Shown: positions 47,626-64,000 of the stretch, one piece after another
Numbering within the stretch: position 1 is the stretch's first letter
Layout: each line of letters starts with the position of its first letter
Source: Linyphia triangularis
Lineage: Eukaryota; Arthropoda; Arachnida; Araneae; Linyphiidae
DNA: 64,000 nt
Direction of reading: 5' to 3'
Assembly: GCA_963978545.1 (NCBI GenBank)
Contig: OZ021728.1
Span: forward strand, 744,001-808,000
Position numbers and translations under genes: made by a program
The notes under the pieces: model-generated
Told to the model about the DNA's origin: nothing
Databases searched by the model: none
The model's input: only the letters and a program-made list of their open reading frames with translations

Positions 47626-48350
47626 TCGACACAAAACAAATAATTGTCTCTCGTAAATAATACACAAGATTGTTTTATTTTATAATCATACATCAAAAAT
47701 GATCTAAAAATATAAAAAAAATTAAGAGATATATAACAATATAAAACATCTTTTACTTGTATTCGAATATGTAACACTAAAGTTCAGTCCGTGTACAAAT
47801 CGTACCACAAAAATAATATAAGTACATACAACATTAAATAAGCATATGTTAAAATCATGCATAACCCATTAAAGACCAAAATTTCTTTAAATAAAAGCAT
47901 TATTTGGTGAATTTATAGACAAAATGAGTTTCTAGGCTAAACATTGTTGAAATAATTTTTAAAACAAATTTTCTTGCATATTTAAATGACATTGAATGCA
48001 TATTTAGAAATGTCCTTTTAAAATATAATCATATCAATTGAGAAATCTACAATAACAATAGCATACTTTAAAATAGTCAATGGCACATCATCTATCAATG
48101 GCAATCATTTACTTATTGATGCCCTTAGTGTAGCTAAGCTTCTATCACAGTATCATAAACAGAGACGAACTATTTTAAACACCAAAGAAAAACAAACTAT
48201 TGGCTTCATGATTTGATATCATAGTAAAAATTCATATATATAGTCAGTAAAAATACAGGAGAGTGAGATTGTTGCCAAGGAAATGGTTTTCAAAGCTATC
48301 ATTAACCTCAACATTTATTTCTGACTAGTATTTGACTTTTAAACTTTGGT

Positions 48351-48356
48351 TTTATT
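48351..48356 (-). promoter_or_regulatory. Candidate poly(A) signal of the GH31 gene
   Basis: TTTATT on the + strand reads AATAAA on the gene strand, about 210 bases past the stop. Another lies at 48314-48319. Position is the only support. Confidence 0.35.
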
Positions 48357-48565
48357 TCATTTCACTTTCGGCAATTAATACTCCATAATTTAAAGGCATC
48401 CAAAATTGATGATTTGCTCGATATAAAAATACTTCTTGATGAATGAATCATAGGCTTCATAAACAATTATTTTGATTATCAGATCATAAATAAATCACAA
48501 ATCCAAATGTTCGAAGACGTCGATAAGTATTTTGAGGCTTTTCTTTAATCTCCAGAGAATTGTTC

Positions 48566-61684
<13,119 letters not shown>

Positions 61685-61751
61685 CTGTTCGTTATTAAAG
61701 AATGTTAATAAAACACGGTTCAAAAAGCTTTTGAAAAGGGAAAAATATGCA

Positions 61752-61877
61752 GTTTTTAAATAAGCAGTTTCTAAATAAGTAATTTTTGAATAAGTAGTCT
61801 TTTAATAAATAGTTTTTAAATAAGCAGTTTCTAAATAAGTAGTATTCATAAGTAGTTTTTAAAAAGTAGTTTTTAAG
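61752..61877 (+). repeat. 15-bp tandem repeat, GH31 intron
   Basis: Units of the type TTTTTAAATAAGCAG / TTTCTAAATAAGTAG repeat about eight times. It lies about 70 bases upstream of the exon at 61684 on the gene strand. Confidence 0.75.
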
Positions 61878-62199
61878 GACATATTTGAGCACCTCTTATA
61901 GATTTGCAGTGATAAAAATTCATTGCATTCTCGCACGTAAACTCAAAAATTACATAACAAGAATCAAAACTGATAAACAATTTAAATAACTTTTAAATAG
62001 AATTTTATTTTTAATTTGGACAACATTATTTTATATGTCTAACCTAATTCCATCCACATTTGAAATAAAGTCTTCCTGGAAATAGGGCTATTCCAAGCAG
62101 CTGGAAAAACCAAATCAAAAGGTAAAAGGGTAAAACAAGAAAAAAAAAAAAAAAAAAAAAAAAGAGACACCAAACGAAATTTCTGGACCCAAGATGAAA

Positions 62200-63705
62200 A
62201 ACTAGGGGTGTTGAACATCACACAACTTTCAATTGCATTACACTATAATATTGGTCACTGCATTAAAAATTTATACATGGTGTTATAACCATTTTTCTTA
62301 TATTCACTTACTTAAATAAAAATGGATAGTTTGGCGATATTTTTTACATGGGCAGAAAAAGAAATGTCAAACTGGTGAAATTGGCGATGAAATTCCATAG
62401 ACATTACATTATCCTTTCTTGTGCATGAAACATGATGATAATTTTAAATTGGTTGTTGGTCTGGAAACTGTTAATTGCAGATACTGCAACAATACCTATG
62501 CAAATTTTATTTGCTAGTGTAAGTATTTATTTACTTAGTGATGTGTTCCTTTGGAGGTTCTTCTTTATTTGACTAGCAATAAATGTTAGTTTTTCAAGAC
62601 TGAATCTTGATTTATTCTTCCCACTAACAAAACAGATGAAAATCAATCCTTGATGGGTGATGCTTAAGGGCAGAGAACTCTGTGTTAAGGGCACTTGTGT
62701 TTCAACATTTTACGTTTTTATTGCATTTCTACAGGAATTTCGAAGGTGGCGATGATTAAGGGGACATGGTACCCGAAAAATGGCAAAAATTTCCATTTTT
62801 CAATTATTATCCCATAATGTGGAGAATATCTTTCTGAACAGCTGTGCAAAAATTTATACTTGTACCTTTGATAGATAAAAAGTTATATTGTATTTTCTAA
62901 ACCCTTTAACACTATCAAAGATGAAAAAGAAATCTTTAACACTGTTTTTCTTAGTTCGTTATTTTTCAGTTTGAGTGGTTTTTAAATCCCTAAGGCTTTT
63001 TTCTAAATTTAGTTAGGATTAGGAAATTTTTAGAGCGTATTTATATACATCTGATGAACAAAAGTTAGTATGAACTAAGGTGTGCTGTGTTTAGTTGTTT
63101 TTTTTAAATGAAAAATTTGAAGAAAAAAACGTTGTTTTTCTGCTGTTTTTAGTGTAAAAACATATAAAAACTTTTCCATAGCTTGCATCTTCAAATCCAT
63201 ACTAACTATTGTTAACAATTATAATACGAATATATTGTAAAAATTTCATGGAAAAATACATAAAATTGTGGAAGGAGTAGCATTTCGAAAAAAGTTTGAA
63301 AAAATTAAAAAAATTTGAATTAAACAAAAATTATTAATTTAAAATATTTTTGTAGGTTAAATTATGTTTACTTACCATCAACACAATGTAAAATTTTAAG
63401 TTTAAATTTTAATTTTAGAGAGGTTTAAATTTTAGAGAGGTAATTTCTGAAAATAATTTTTTGGGTACCATGTCCCCTTAAAAGGAATCAGCAGAAAGAT
63501 CAATTTAGCAAAAATAGTTGTTTTTCAGCAATTGAAAAAAAAACATGATTTTAACCTTATGTGCATGCTTAATTTTGACAAAAACCTTAATAGTAGGTCC
63601 CATGGCCATCACTAATTCGAACACCAAATTTGAACATCATAGGTCAATTTGTTCCAGAGTTATGCTAACCATGTACACACAGACAAAAAAAAATTCTAGC
63701 TCATT
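62200..63705 (+). repeat. 670-bp family, copy 7, split by a TTAA element
   Basis: Parts lie at 62203-62755 and 63482-63705. The first opens CTAGGGGTGTTGAACATCAC; the second ends in GTTATGCTAACCATG. The 718-bp insertion between them is flanked by TTAA. Confidence 0.6.
62760..63477. mobile_element. TTAA-flanked MITE with GGTACC ends, copy 2
   Basis: The ends GGGGACATGGTACCCGAAAA and (reversed) GGGGACATGGTACCCAAAAA are flanked by TTAA (62756-62759, 63478-63481). At 718 bp it is close in length to copy 1. It is inserted in the 670-bp repeat. Confidence 0.78.
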
Positions 63706-64000
63706 ACTTATCATTACTCATTCATAAAAAAACATGTTTCATCAAATTCAGAAAGCATGTGCTGAGAAAGACAGCTAAGATTTATAAATTGTTTTACCTA
63801 ATGGTGAAGTATTGCCTTCCAATGGAAATTGACTTCAGATTCTGTCAACTATATATGTGTTTATTATCAACAGGGAGTGATTATTACACTGGGAGAGTCA
63901 TTCTTCCTAAAACCCACAAAAGCTTGTCGCAATAATTTTTTTCGCCACTAGATAAGTTAGATATTTCTGTTAATCATGGAATATACAGGGTGATCATAAA

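Noticed and set aside
62039..62101. Further GH31 exon upstream of 61684 (frame around WNSPISRKTLFQMWMEL)
   Set aside because: It has AG and GT at its edges but does not match the barrel sequence expected before FPLD, and lies beside a long A/T run.

Overview
This is AT-rich nuclear DNA from an animal, most likely an arthropod. The evidence is two intron-split genes with animal-type splice sites, tRNA-derived SINEs, Gypsy-style solo LTRs, many foldback (MITE-like) elements and an arthropod-style non-LTR retrotransposon RNase H fragment. An arachnid is possible, but that is only an impression. There is no operon, CRISPR array or other prokaryotic system.

Two protein genes can be supported, and they converge. 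(1) On the + strand, a BTB-BACK-PHR-like gene (BTBD1/2/3/6 class) has four coding exons: 37902-38137, 39383-39676, 41504-41803 and 43925-44420. They join in frame into a 441-residue protein. Introns 2 and 3 appear to use GC-AG splice sites. A possible first exon with a TATA box lies about 8.6 kb upstream (TATA 28929, donor 29255) and would add an in-frame ATG. (2) On the - strand, seven exons between 61684 and 48566 encode the last ~230 residues of a family GH31 alpha-glucosidase of the lysosomal GAA/maltase type. Its catalytic barrel lies beyond the right edge of the window.

Almost everything else is mobile-element debris, which I sorted into families by comparing copies by eye. They are: a ~750-bp solo LTR with ATAT target duplications (8 copies); a ~500-bp element ending in AAATCCTTTATAT (about 12 copies or fragments); a ~190-bp tRNA-derived SINE (5 copies, each with a target-site duplication) plus three other tRNA-like SINE fragments; two foldback families in and around the genes; TTAA-flanked piggyBac-like MITEs; hAT-like elements beginning CAGGGTTCCCAC or CAGGGTGGCCAC; a TA-flanked 240-bp palindrome; several singleton long palindromes; and a ~670-bp family recurring about ten times.

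Layout: 1-28900 is repeats only. 28900-29260 is the candidate promoter and first exon. 29350-37850 is dense repeats. 37888-44420 is the BTB gene with repeat-filled introns. 44430-45340 is a higher-order tandem repeat that may be its 3' UTR. 45340-48560 is intergenic. 48566-64000 is the GH31 gene and its repeat-filled introns. Many repeats are nested: LTR in MITE, SINE in foldback, TTAA element in the 670-bp repeat, non-LTR element in MITE. These nestings give a relative order of insertion.
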